Positions 1 to 12,800 of a stretch of 64,000 nt of DNA are shown one piece after another; within the stretch, counting starts at the first letter, position 1, and each line of letters opens with the position of its first letter. Under the pieces are notes generated by a model. That model was not told the DNA's origin. It made no database searches and saw nothing but the letters and a program-made list of their open reading frames with translations. The stretch comes from Priapulus caudatus (lineage: Eukaryota > Priapulida > Priapulimorpha > Priapulimorphida > Priapulidae): positions 211,168-275,167 of the forward strand of contig NW_014577194.1 of assembly GCF_000485595.1 (NCBI RefSeq). The letters are read 5' to 3'. The position numbers were made by a program, and so were the translations under genes.

Positions 1-34
1 GAAGAGAGAGAGAGAGAGCAGAGAGAGAGAGAGA

Positions 35-66
<32 letters not shown>
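1..66. repeat. (GA)n microsatellite
   Basis: Nearly pure GA dinucleotide run with two small interruptions, cut by the window edge. Confidence 0.95.
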
Positions 67-200
67 CCGTACGTCGAGCGGTTAAGATTTGTGCCCAACT
101 GTTGACGCCCGGACGCACGGACGATCGGACGATCGGACGATCGGACGGACGATCAAGCGATTCTACAAGCTGCATCTGACTATGTCAGATGAGCTAAAAA
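67..200 (+). repeat. dispersed repeat with GGAC/GATCG tandem core
   Basis: Starts with CGTACGTCGAGCGGTTAAG, runs through GTTGACG and several GGACGATC units, and ends in a self-complementary tail CTGACTATGTCAG followed by ATGAGCTAAAAA. A close copy lies at 30335-30448, an inverted one near 24965-25110, and a related GTTGACGGACGG...GTGAGCTAAAAA fragment at 47320-47398. I recall similar GACGGACGGACG...GAGCTAAAA elements from many marine invertebrate genomes. No coding potential; a non-autonomous dispersed element is the likely identity. Confidence 0.7.
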
Positions 201-1420
201 TTCAAGCACAAAATCAACATTTACTAAATCCAAGTACTTTTCAAGGATTCCCCTCAAGTTCAAGGACCTTTCAAGGACTGTGCAAACCATGTAATCCAGC
301 CGTCGTTTTATGACAGACAAAAGGATAGTACACCCGTACGTAACATTATCATTGGGGGAAAGAACTCTTACAATAAAGATTAAACTCTGCAGAAGTAAGA
401 TAACACCAAATATATAGACTACAAGATTTTACTCCTACTACAAACATGTGAATACAAAATATCAATAACTTTTGTTGTACAGACACATGATAGCAATATA
501 CAATTGCTTACATGAATATTATTGGTCATTCAGATACAACATGGAAAAACATTGGAGATTACAATGCAATTTTAAGCAAACATGCAGCAGAATTTTTATT
601 GAACAGGTACCTAAACGACAGATGAAGGATTGAGTATAATTTAAATAGTGAAGAATAGATTACAGTAATACACATCAAGACAATCGATTAGACAGAAAAC
701 TATAACCACAACATAAACACATTTACAAATAATCTTCCGGAATCTTTATTGACATGGAGTCTTACTATCTGATCCTTTATGATAAAACAAACACACACGT
801 TTTGTTTCAAGCGAGTGCTAAGATGGACTGTCTAATCACAATGAAACAATGACAACACATAATATATAATTTACTGCCACATTTAATGAGATAAAATGGC
901 ACTAGATGTCACCTATGTTATATAAAAAAAGAGAAAAAAACCAAATATTTTGAATGACAATGTACAATATTCACATGTAAATTTCATGTGTCCAGCGGCA
1001 TACCTGAATATCAAGTAGAAATTATAGACTGGTCGGAACAGGGTAGTGTGAGACAAGTGGCCTCGTTATGATATACACAACACTGATACACTACTATGCA
1101 GTTTATGTCTAAATAGGTAACACAGATGACAGTTAAAAATATGCCATTACTCAGAATGCCTGATTTCCAAGTGGCTACAGTAGTTTTTAAGATATCATAT
1201 AAAACCGTTAGTTTACATTAAAATTCCACTTTGGCAGTGATTGCAACCGACAACAAACAACACTATTCACAACTTCAGGTGCTATCAGGAAAACCATTTC
1301 ATAATCAAACCCGACATCAGTGACGTGAAGTTACATTGTAGGTGGATGGACCGTCAGTGTTTTTGTACAATATATACTGAAAACTAAACTGTAAACTGAG
1401 ACCTTGAAAGTAAATGTCGT
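201..1420. other. 3' flank of histone H3.3, no gene seen
   Basis: AT-rich sequence downstream of the H3.3 stop codon. It should hold the 3' UTR and polyadenylation site. Minus-strand AATAAA-type signals occur near 594-601 and 743-749, but I cannot say which is used. No replication-type histone stem-loop was noticed, as expected for H3.3, whose mRNA is polyadenylated. Confidence 0.5.
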
Positions 1421-2246
<826 letters not shown>

Positions 2247-2249
2247 TCA

Positions 2250-2943
2250 CTAAAACAAATTATGATTCAACTTATAGAAACATAACAAATCATTTTTAAA
2301 CCAATATTAAATTAGGTAAACAATCACATTGTCAATTATCACAAGTGCTTAATACAGATGTCAGATACAGTTAAGAACTGACTTAATATTAAGAAGAAAT
2401 TGAAATATATTACACAGTAATTTTTCCCTTCATAATTAGCAAGAACTTCAAATGAGCCATCACAGGGGCTGTGTATCAATGTATTAACTGTTAAACATCT
2501 AGACTTGGTCAGTGACCAACCTATTCCAAGTGCTAATACCGTACTCAATGGCCCACCTACCAACACGAACGGCGCTGTACACGCGAGTACAATGACCGCA
2601 CAACGAATGAGTCGACGGATGCAGTTTGTAAACACTACGAACTATATTTGTCACTTGTGCCTATGAATGTTTCTTACATACACATTTTTATGTTCATTAA
2701 GCTTTAGAAAATCCTCACAAATTTGTGCTCCCACCCAAAATCATTCCACCTATTGTTCTCTCAGAGCCAACTGCCGTGTGATGCGCCATGATGCACGACA
2801 TAAACAAACGGCAAGAAAGAGACATTTTCAATACTACAGTTACCTACAAAGGATAGAATTTGTTTACTTCTCTTTACATTTTTATGTGACTAGAAATGCT
2901 AGTTAAGATGCCTGTTATAAAATTAAAACGTAAACATGCATAC
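2250..2943 (-). other. probable 5' UTR intron of H3.3
   Basis: On the minus strand an AAG|GTATGC donor-like site (exon end 2944) and a pyrimidine-rich acceptor (2251-2250) bracket about 690 bp between promoter and ATG. 5' UTR introns are usual in animal H3.3 genes. Other donors, such as ATAG|GTACTT slightly upstream, are possible. The interval contains a 98-codon minus-strand reading frame (2635-2339) with a hydrophobic N-terminal stretch; I recognise no family and treat it as chance. Confidence 0.55.
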
Positions 2944-3030
2944 CTTAGTTGATTTTCTCTATGGGATTCCTAGCAATATGGGTAAAGTACCTATGCTTAC
3001 ACACTGTATTCGTTGTAACGGCTTTCCTAT

Positions 3031-3184
3031 GGCTTATATAGTGACCCTGACGTCATGGTGTCACTGCTTATGATTGGCGTCTGTATACGCTTGCCCCATT
3101 GGCTGAATGCAGCCAACTTCTTATTGGACTATATATCACCTTATTTGCTCGCTTATTGGCTGTAAAATGCAGTTCTTCTATTGG
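3031..3184 (-). promoter_or_regulatory. H3.3 promoter: TATA box, CRE and five CCAAT boxes
   Basis: Reading upstream on the minus strand there is a TATATAAG box (3040-3033), a palindromic cAMP-response element TGACGTCA (3048-3055), then five CCAAT boxes, seen as ATTGG on the plus strand at 3073, 3098, 3123, 3155 and 3180. Their spacing is 25, 25, 32 and 25 bp. A start site about 30 bp below the TATA box would fall near 3005. CCAAT (NF-Y) and CRE sites are typical of vertebrate H3.3 promoters. Confidence 0.8.
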
Positions 3185-3279
3185 CTCCGAAGCTGTGCAG
3201 CTCAATCCTCCGCTATCCTTCCGTCCTGTCATCACTACGAATCATTCAAATATACATTGGATCAAAAGTAGATTGGATC

Positions 3280-3318
3280 AAGAGCGTATAAAGAAGGATA
3301 CATTCTTTATACGCTCTT
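3280..3318. repeat. perfect 16-bp hairpin upstream of H3.3 promoter
   Basis: AAGAGCGTATAAAGAA (3280-3295) is exactly reverse-complementary to 3303-3318, with a 7-nt loop GGATACA. It lies about 100 bp upstream of the last CCAAT box. Function unknown. Confidence 0.85.
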
Positions 3319-5760
3319 AATTGGATATATGGAAAACTGAATAAAAACATTTAAAACGGTAACATATCAAAAGTAGCAACTGCGTTGGGTTACGGTTAAA
3401 TGAAGATGAGACGCGAGTGCAATAATGTTATCATAATACCCTATAACATTTACAATTTACAATACAAATTACTGGCACTGCTTATACACGCTAACGCGTC
3501 ATTGTATCTGACATTCGCTGATGAGACGACCATGGTCGTGGTTGCATTTTCTGGACTGTTACATAGTTAGTTACATAGGACAGGGCCGTAGGCTGAGCAA
3601 ATTCCTAGAGGGGGGGGGGCAAAATTTCATGACTCAATTAACTGTTAGTTACGATTATTATCTCAACTTTTTTAATTTTGCTCCAAAATCTAGGGGCAGC
3701 TGCTATCGGAACTTGGGTACCGGTACCGCCATAGTTGCCCGGTATATTTGGCGCGCAAAATTATAGTGAACGGGTACGTTTGATATTTAGCCATCACTAC
3801 AATTAAGTCATCCGTTGTATTTTTTCTCCGCTATTACCCAGAGTAACCCATTGCAATATATGCTAACGATCTAATAATCGACTACATGTACATATATTCT
3901 TTGCGATACTTGTTCCGATTTTACCGCCACGTTTGCGAAGATATAGAATAAAAACTCATGCAATATATTAAATTGCCTTCCTCGAAATAAAAAAATAAAA
4001 TACATTGTGATCAATCAATTGTGGTATTATTATATTGTTTATAGTTTATAGCAATTTACGGCCTCATGCCGCATCGGGGGCCCAAGAGGATAAGTGAGTA
4101 ATATATATAGCTTTGGTGGGTGGTGAGGCGAAAATTTGAAGTTTACTTGTCTGATTATTCGATACCGGTTTGTGTATATTATCAGTTTACGAAAGCAACC
4201 TGATCACACCATTAACTTTCACAATACAAATCTATAATTCACAAGTCCATTATAGCGAACCAGGGAATGCCATAATCCGATAAAACATAATATAGTTCAC
4301 TTAAGTTTACATAATAATATCAGAAAGTATTTATTCATTATAAAGATTCTTATAGTAGGTTCACTGGATGATTGATTACATAGATAATAACAGTTAGGAG
4401 ACAGAGTAATTATAGTTCGCCGACAAAATGCTTTGTTTATGTTGATATCTCCACGATCAATATGAAACACCGAATGTTTTACTAACAGATTTAGTGCCAA
4501 ACTGAAACGGTTACATCAAGGAGTTAGAACTAATGAGTACAACTAGGAATCCTTCCTATGTATGGCTCCTACTATGTGTTTTGACCGTTTAGACGCCTAA
4601 ACCACCCACGCGTGTACGAATGGGCGTGTTTTCAGTTACCCGGCCCCCGGCCGACCCCTGTCTTTATAGCATTATATGCGAAAACATGAGACAAGAATTC
4701 GTCCTAACCCCACCTCTGGCGTCGCAATACAATGACATTCTCTTGTTTTGTCTCGCGATGATCGTTATACGGTTCTTGGGTCTAACTAGGGGAAATTATA
4801 GGCTAGTATTGTTAGGCTAGGTAGGTTTATTCTACAAGACAACTCTCTGTCAGTAACCGCAAAATAAACATGAAAATTACGCACATACCATAGCAATTAG
4901 GAAATATATAGGGATCCTACCAACTTTTACTGCAGTGTAAATGGAGACACGCCCAATATCATTAGTGTTTTACATAATCGTTATATGAATAACTTGGTAT
5001 TTTCCACATGGCAGTGTACATTTATAAAAGTAGGACGACAACTCAAATAGAAAGATTAGAAACCGAATGAAATTAATTACTAGATCTGCGAGGGGAATAA
5101 CAGCCGCTTAATTGATTTAAAACATTAAAAGTAAAAGAACTATAGAAATAGATTCTTTAAACATACATTTGCACTATTATCTATAAACAAATATTTACTA
5201 ATAGGCTTCCTTTCCCCCAAGATATTCAATCGTTTCAGCTTGACAATGAATATGTAGATAAACGTTTCGATATCGATACTTTAAACATAAATAAGGACAG
5301 TGGGAAAGCTTGTAAACCTAAACACGCACGTAACCTAATGGGCATTTTTAAAGTGACATTTTACAGTCAATGATTACAGTCGACATCAGAAACTGGCTTA
5401 AGCCATATGATTTACGTATACTATTTATGGTAACTAAAATAAGCTAATAATATAATTCTATTATTACGATCAATGTCTTTGCCACGAGTCTTTTAGATCG
5501 TTTGGACAATTACTGAGATTATACTCCTAATTGCAGTCTAGCTGATAATTCAAAAGCACAAAAGCTCTAACCGACATCTGAATATAAATGTCTAGCGTTC
5601 TTTACAAGCGCAGTTTATGTTTCGATGTTCTATAATTTAATAATTTCAGCCCGACTGTTGCCAGGATCCCGTAAACAAGTGTAGAACAGTTGGCGTGTAT
5701 AAACTTTGCCTATAATACCAAATGTAAGGCAATGCCTTGAAAATGAAATGTATATGCACA

Positions 5761-5763
<3 letters not shown>

Positions 5764-5807
<44 letters not shown>
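5764..5807. repeat. (TA)n microsatellite
   Basis: Uninterrupted TA dinucleotides, followed by mixed CATA/CACA sequence to about 5830. Confidence 0.95.
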
Positions 5808-5812
<5 letters not shown>

Positions 5813-7035
5813 TACACATATACACACACATTGTATAGATATGTTCGTGATATACAGGATCGAGTCTAGTCGAGTGGAAATACACAAGTTAATGAACGTG
5901 ACTGTTTGATTTACAATGAAAAGGACTACGACATTTCAGAAAGACTGGCGTCTTCACTTCTGGCGTACACACCACGAGCAATACTGATGCAAAACTACAC
6001 GCGGGGGTGTAACCGCTGACTGGAGATGGTCCATATAGGCATAAACCTACACGATGCCACCATTATAACCCACCCCACCCAACCCCTGACAAACGGACCA
6101 CCCCCCAGCAAAACAGATATAATCCGACCACTTTAATTTATTAAAGTTTACACAATCACAAACAGTAAAGTGCTGTCGTACCTGTACATGAGTGACCGCC
6201 CTACGTATCACACGTATATGCAACCTACATACTAGCTCTACCTCTTGTGGAGCGAAGACCACCCCCCGCACAGGTAGAGCTACCTATAGACCACCCTATT
6301 TGATTGGGTTGGATATTGCGGTCAATACTCAATTGAAAACGGATCTTTAATATGTTTATAATAATAGGTGCACTACTATTTATGCTTAAAATTTAACACT
6401 CTCGCATTCGTTTTATCGTACATCGTACCGAAAACCAAAGTCTACACGATCTGGCACAATTGGGAATTGCAGACGCTATGCATTCCTAGACATCACGAAG
6501 CTCCCGAATTTAAATACTTATTACAATTTAAAAATCAACCTAAATGATATAATAATTTTAAACAACCTAAAGCCGAGACGTTATCATCTCGGATAAAACA
6601 CCATGCAGTAATTTCATGTTCTAATCTTTGGAGAAAATATATCTTAGAAAAATCACGTGTCAATGTCGGGCAAAAATGCGCTCTTTTTACAATCATGAAA
6701 ATTTCTCAAAGTTCACATCACACTCAGCTCTTCTCAACTTCAGTTCTCTCACGTTTCATATACCAAAAAATTATACTTCCAAAGTACAAAAATATACTTT
6801 CTAATTGTTACTGTCTACAATTACATGTTTGCTACATATGGTCCATAAATCTACCTGCGAAACTGAATGGCGAAACAAGAGCCAGATTCAATGTACCTTA
6901 CCAGACAGCAGTAAGGTTCTAGTAACGCATATGTACAATAGGAAGCGATAGAATCGGTACCGATGGCAGCTTTGGTAAATTGAAATCCTATAATGGAACT
7001 ATGCGCTTAAAAGGTACACAGGTGAGGACAAACGC

Positions 7036-7050
7036 TCGCGCGCACACACA

Positions 7051-7093
<43 letters not shown>

Positions 7094-7098
7094 GCACA
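7036..7098. repeat. (CA)n/(CGCA)n microsatellite
   Basis: Alternating CGCG, CACA and CGCACGCA units. The same compound type recurs at 16477-16522, 33473-33585, 39040-39195 and 61982-62162. Confidence 0.9.
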
Positions 7099-9701
7099 CC
7101 TAAATCGACATCAAAGTTACTGGCAGCGAAATGGATACACAGCGTTATGAAACACAATGTTAGTGATAGAAGCGCACCGTATGAAGCCAAGCATTGATAT
7201 TCCGCCTGTTTGCGATACGGGCACCACTACAGGTGTGCTACAACAACAACAACCCCTGTATCTCTTTCACTCAGACGGAGTCTGAAGTCCAACCGGAACA
7301 CTGTCTCCCGAGTTCTGTTAGAGACTGACCTATCGGTAATACTGATAGCCAATGACAAGAGTTGAAGCCGTTAACACATGGTATTGTTAGTATCAATGTT
7401 AGGCTACACCAAGGAGCATAGAAGCTAGAAACATACACTTGCAGTATGGACCTATCGCGTGACCAAACCGTATTCGCTTCGATTGAAAATGTGAACGTGT
7501 TGCGTGAAACTTGCTTTTCCTACAAACACGCATTGCGCTATTGCATGGGTTGTGCGTTTGTCCAGTCGAGAACTAGCATGCGATATGACCTCGCCGGTAA
7601 TGAGACTGAGAATTTTACTCAGAAACCGCAAGCATCATTGTATTTTCCCCAGATTTTTAGAGTGCAATTGATCCGATGCAAACCTAACTATTACAACCGG
7701 AATAGACGAGGACGCTATGAACATGGCGAGTGCTATTCAAACAACCATCAGGTGACATCGACTGCTCTAATGACACGACATGTCAACGATAAGCACGTAC
7801 GGGATCCAGAGCAAAGCCGGTGGTTGGGATTGCAAACCTACTTTGGATATACATCATACACGAGATAGCCAGTGGCAGAACAGTACAGGGTACAAATGCG
7901 TAATAAATTTATAGTGGTTTCAAAATATATAATGGTTTTTCCTGACGATACGATAGGTATCTATCTCCACGAGAATCCATCCTACCAATACAGTGTCCAG
8001 CAGGTATGCATATATGCATACTTGTACTGTGTTACAGAGGCCTTAAACATTTACAAGCATAATTACGGATACACACGTGAGAAAACCAAGAGACATACAC
8101 ACCTTATAGATTTAACTGCCTTCTAGTACGTTAGGGCCTACTATTCAATCAATAGGCATGAACCCACTAGTAAACTTGCTAAGGCAGTGCCTTCATACTG
8201 TCTTAACAGTACGCAAAATTGCGAATAAAACTTTTTGTCTAGTGCCAAACTACATTGGGTTGCAAGATTACAAAGAAAAAATAAACAGCTGATGGCAGAT
8301 TTTAACACCACACTGAACAACTATCACACTAATTATGCAGTTTTTTTGGTAATACACTTACCGTACACGGTAAGAAAAACTGTACACAAACAAGTGTTTA
8401 AAAGTACCATAATGGAAGTGTAGCGCAGAACGCATGATATTGGAAACGCCAATTAGTAGGAAATTCATATTGCCAATCAGTGATACAAAATATAACACAA
8501 CTTCAGCTTTCAGCATAATTTTCACTTAAATTAGGATTAAATTATTTAGTGTTAAGCTCCGCAGAAATTTTTACTGTTCAATATTAATGAGATACTAGCA
8601 AAATCCTAAATTTGTTAATTAACGATACGTTAGTTGGCATTTACTGTTGGCACCAGTCTCTTGTGCTTGTAACGTTATGCTGGGTAGCAAAGTTAAACCT
8701 TGCTACATACACACAGCGAGCTTATAACGAAGGTGATATTACATCAATCTCCAGCTACTATTATAATGTTAAAATAGCAATATAACATAAACCATAATTT
8801 AACTGAAGCTAACAGCGAGTGATAAAATATTTCAATTGTTTATCATATTAATGATTGTCAAATTACAAGCTGGCCGCGTTTATTATGCATAAACAACTTG
8901 GACCATCCTATGTCACCCCTGCGACACAGCACAGGGAGTGGTGCCATTCTTAATGCAAATAGTAAATTTTTAGTTATTATTCAATATGGTACAATTATGT
9001 TATTAATACTGAACAGTAAAATTATTTAAAATATACAAAGCCCACACTTAACGTTAAAATAATGCTGACAAATGAAGTATAGTTATTCTTCAAAAAGTTC
9101 ACAAAACATCGTTTAAAGATCTGGATATCTAGACAGCTCAAATGCTGGCTAAAATATATCGAAGAAAGGGAAGAAGATATAGTGTAGATGAGTAAATGTG
9201 GAGAGCAAAATATTTTCCAGCTCACATACTTGTACAATAATCTGTGATTGGCGCAATAACCATCTGTTATATTGCTGTGAACTGAAGCTTAGCTTAACCT
9301 TCTTTATGAACACACACGATACAAATAATTCTGGTCACAATGCTTCTTAAACTATGTAAGCTACTTACTAATTATTTCTGCACAATCTAAACCCGCTTAC
9401 ACAATTACACATACATCCACGTAACACTCTGTAACTATCACTATGTAGCTAAAGTGCAGGCCGTGTTTATACATCACTCGATCGCTTCTCCTTAATACTA
9501 AAATGACAGTAGTACTCCATAAGTACAAAACTCTTAAAGAATACAAAATACACTCAGCCAAAATGCAATGCCGTCGCAGCAATCTGTAATCGACAGAGAT
9601 CCAAAAGAGATTGCGAATTCAAATCTCCGCGTGGCACTGGTAAAAACAACACCGCTAAACCTGATTTAAGAACAATTTGTTAATCCTAGAAGATCGAGGT
9701 G

Positions 9702-9881
9702 TTATAAGCCAGGTCGCCCGACACTGGACTTTTGAGTGATGGTCTGATGACAGTAGGGACATTCTTGTTGCTGCGGTGCACACGTCTCACAGAGAACATA
9801 ATGGTTGCAGGGCAAGATGGCTACTGTGCGATTCTTCTCTTGGCACACTAAACATTTGACTGCCTGACTTTTGAATATCGC
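9702..9881 (-). CDS. UNK: UNK last exon, RING finger
   Basis: Codes for 59 residues. Cysteine pairs CLVC, CNHYVLCETC and CPYC give the C-x2-C, C-x-H-x3-C-x2-C, C-x2-C pattern of the short divergent RING of Unkempt. The exon opens after acceptor TTTGTAG and ends GRPGL, then TAA. In the family this RING is atypical, and as I recall E2 binding has been doubted. Confidence 0.95.
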   Translation of the reverse strand, partial: AIFKSQAVKCLVCQEKNRTVAILPCNHYVLCETCAPQQQECPYCHQTITQKSSVGRPGL

Positions 9882-12800
9882 CTACAAAGCAAGACAAGAA
9901 TGCAAAATGAAAATTAGAATGCAAACATAAAACTTTTGTTTATGACGAATAAAAAGTTCATATTGTTAATAAATGTATCACCAGTTGTAGAACCTCACAA
10001 GCATGTTTTTAACACGCATAGTCTTTTGTCGTAAAATCGAGAAATTGACGCGATTTTCAGCAATTTTTCAATTTCCCAACTCAAAATCGATAGCGTGAAC
10101 AGAAAAGTTGATGTTGAGAAATTGAAAAATTGAAAAGGTGATTTGTCGGGCAATATGGAACGTGCTCTATTTTGCTCGATTTTGCCCGATACTTTGTCAT
10201 GAAATCGTAAAAGCGCTGCGCGCTGATTGGCCAGTTCCTACGTGTAAATGTCACTAATCACTGTGGGCTAATTCACACGGGTTATATTGTGCCCAAATAA
10301 CAAATGTGGGTGAAAAACAAAACATAATAGACAGTTTTCATCAACTTTCAAAGACAAAAGTCTATAGTGTCAACAGATGTTACTGAAAGATTTCTTGATA
10401 AGAAATTGAAAAATCTTTACAAAAGATTTTGAAAAGATTTTACTTCAAAGATTTTCAAAAACAAAAAGTCGATAGTGTGAACCTAGCTTACCTTTTCAAC
10501 TCTTTCTAGATCTAGTCTCATTTGCTGCTGTATGTGTTTCAACTTGGGCAATGGCACCTCCTCAAGTCCTGAACCAATTGCTAGCACTCGTAGATACTGC
10601 CCACTCGTCAGCTTTTCAAGCTCCAGTTGTAACTGGCTGATTTTAGATAATGCCTGTGGGATAGCAAACGCACAATTCAACACATTGTTCACTAATGCAC
10701 TTGTCCATTAGATGCAATGACACAAACAGCTACACAAAAATGCACTAGCGGTATATGTTCAGCAATAGCTGATAGCAATATTAACAGCGTTACCTGAACA
10801 GATCGTTACTAATATCTCTCACAACACATAGTGTCATAGTCTTGGCAAAAAGAGTTACAAAGCTCTCTATGTAAAACCCTGCATTTTCAGACGCACACAT
10901 GCACCACACGACTGTGGCGGTGACTACCGACAGCTGATGTATCGTGGCACAGCTCACCTCCTCTCTCTCGTGCATTCCCTGCTGCTTCTCATGCTCCGTC
11001 AGCTTGGCCCTCCGCATCGCGTCCTCAGCTTCCCGCTTCCACGCCTCGCACGCCTGCATCAAATAGCATCGCCGTGACAACAGACGACATTTTTGCAAGC
11101 AGCGAATGAGTAAGCCGTGTGCAACCAACAAATCCAGCAACGCGCAACTCCTGAAGATGCACACCTTGATGAAATGTCAAGGCTCTGACTAGCTGCCTCA
11201 TTATGATCTACACATAACTGCATCACTATGTAACTACACAGTGTACGTAACTATGTCAGGAAAGTAGCCAAAAAACTCAAATCTGCTTTGAAGAAAATTT
11301 CGTTTCGTCGAAAACGTCTGTTCTGCAAGATCACGATCGTCGGTTTCGTGAAGCAAAGCACCGAAAGGTAGAGCGGCAGGGACCGCCCCGAACGCGCGCA
11401 ATACGCACCGTTCTAGCCTGGTGCATGCTCTCTTCCCAAGAAGCCAGCTTGGCTCTGTTGGATATGAGCTCCTCTCGCAGTTTCTGCACCTCGCTCGCGC
11501 TGCTGCCGGCAAACACGGTGCTGGTGACGAGAGGCGAGTGGCGGCCCAGCGCTGTCGGCGACATGCTGTGCGAGTTGAAGTCCATGATGCCACCGGGGAG
11601 ACTTTGATATTTCGAATGCGTGGAGTTCGGATGGCACAGAAAAGTACTCTGCAGAGACGTGGAGGCGGGAATTTTGGCGAACTCGCACAAAACGCAAATA
11701 GTCGTCCGAATTCGTGGGCTAGTTGACGCGACCCTAACGTTAATATCTGCCGAAATTCATTACGTCTATAAATGATAATGACTCCAGTCATACAATTATA
11801 CTGAACCAACACAAACGTGTCAATGAATGTGTGACCTTTCTTTCAGAGGAACGGCGAGTGAAAACGAGGGGATGTAGGGAAGGGGAGGGGGAAAGCGAGG
11901 CGGGAGAAAGAGAGAGAGGGGGGGGGGAGAAACATGCTGCTACCTGGTCGATGCCGTGATGGCTGTTGTGATGCACACGCAGACTACTCGTGAGTCCACC
12001 GACCAGCGGGGAGTGCGGTGGCGAATGCGACAGGTTATTGGTAATGGTGCTGCACGACGATGTTGCGGGAATGTTCACTGGTGCACTAGACACGAGCAAT
12101 CCTGGAAAAGAAGCACCACACATAAACACACACACACAAAGGACTTCATATTGTTCTAGAGCAGGCTACTCTTAGCAAAATAACGAACGAGTCATTTGAA
12201 ACAAAGGCGTTTTTTAACAGGCTGTAGTTACACGTTACACAGTACAGCCTCTACAAACAGATTTCTACTAGCCATGCTAATATTCCATATTATCGTCACG
12301 TGATTGCACGGAAAATTCAGTAGTCTAAACATTCTACCCTTAAGGTTTCAGATAGAGAGTGATGCAGTGGTCAAACAGCATAGACAGAGTATGACAGGTT
12401 GGATGAAATCCGAGTGAGATTAAAACAAGTTGGATGGAGATAACGTATGATAGAGATAGGTATGATGCAGTTAGGGACCCTGTTTCCACCCAACCTAAGT
12501 TATATTCTAACTTTGGATATAAATGGGAGATTGTATGAAATTAAAGGGAGAGCAGTGGTGAGACTCCCAGAGATATGAGTTGGATGTATAGACACAAAGG
12601 ATGCTACCGATTATTACACTTATACCGATAAGTGAAGATTATTAGCGCAATATGAATTGAAAGATTTCTCATTGGATGTATGAACATACCCGTGTAGTTA
12701 TTAGAGCTAAAACCAGCACTATGTGAACTGCTAACTGAGTTGCTATCATTATCAATCTCTTTATCTATCGCAGCCAAGTTACTGATGTCTTCCAACGTCA

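Larger units (their letters stand above)
3319..9701. other. H3.3-UNK interval, no convincing gene
   Basis: The UNK 3' UTR must lie at the right side; a minus-strand AATAAA at 8884-8879 is one candidate polyadenylation signal. The longest reading frame is 140 codons (plus, 7446-7868), followed after 3 bp by one of 84 codons (7872-8126). Neither resembles a family I know, and neither shows a domain, signal peptide or low-complexity bias. They could be chance. A small inverted repeat (CTTACCG...CGGTAAG flanked by T and A runs) sits near 8340-8385. The rest is AT-rich and featureless apart from the microsatellites listed. Confidence 0.5.

Noticed and set aside
2339-2635. 98-codon hydrophobic frame in the H3.3 5' intron
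   Set aside because: No recognised family, lies in a probable 5' UTR intron; length is within chance for this region.
11234-11812. 192-codon minus-strand frame over UNK exon 13
   Set aside because: Out of frame with the conserved coiled-coil sequence; the true exon is 11648-11409.
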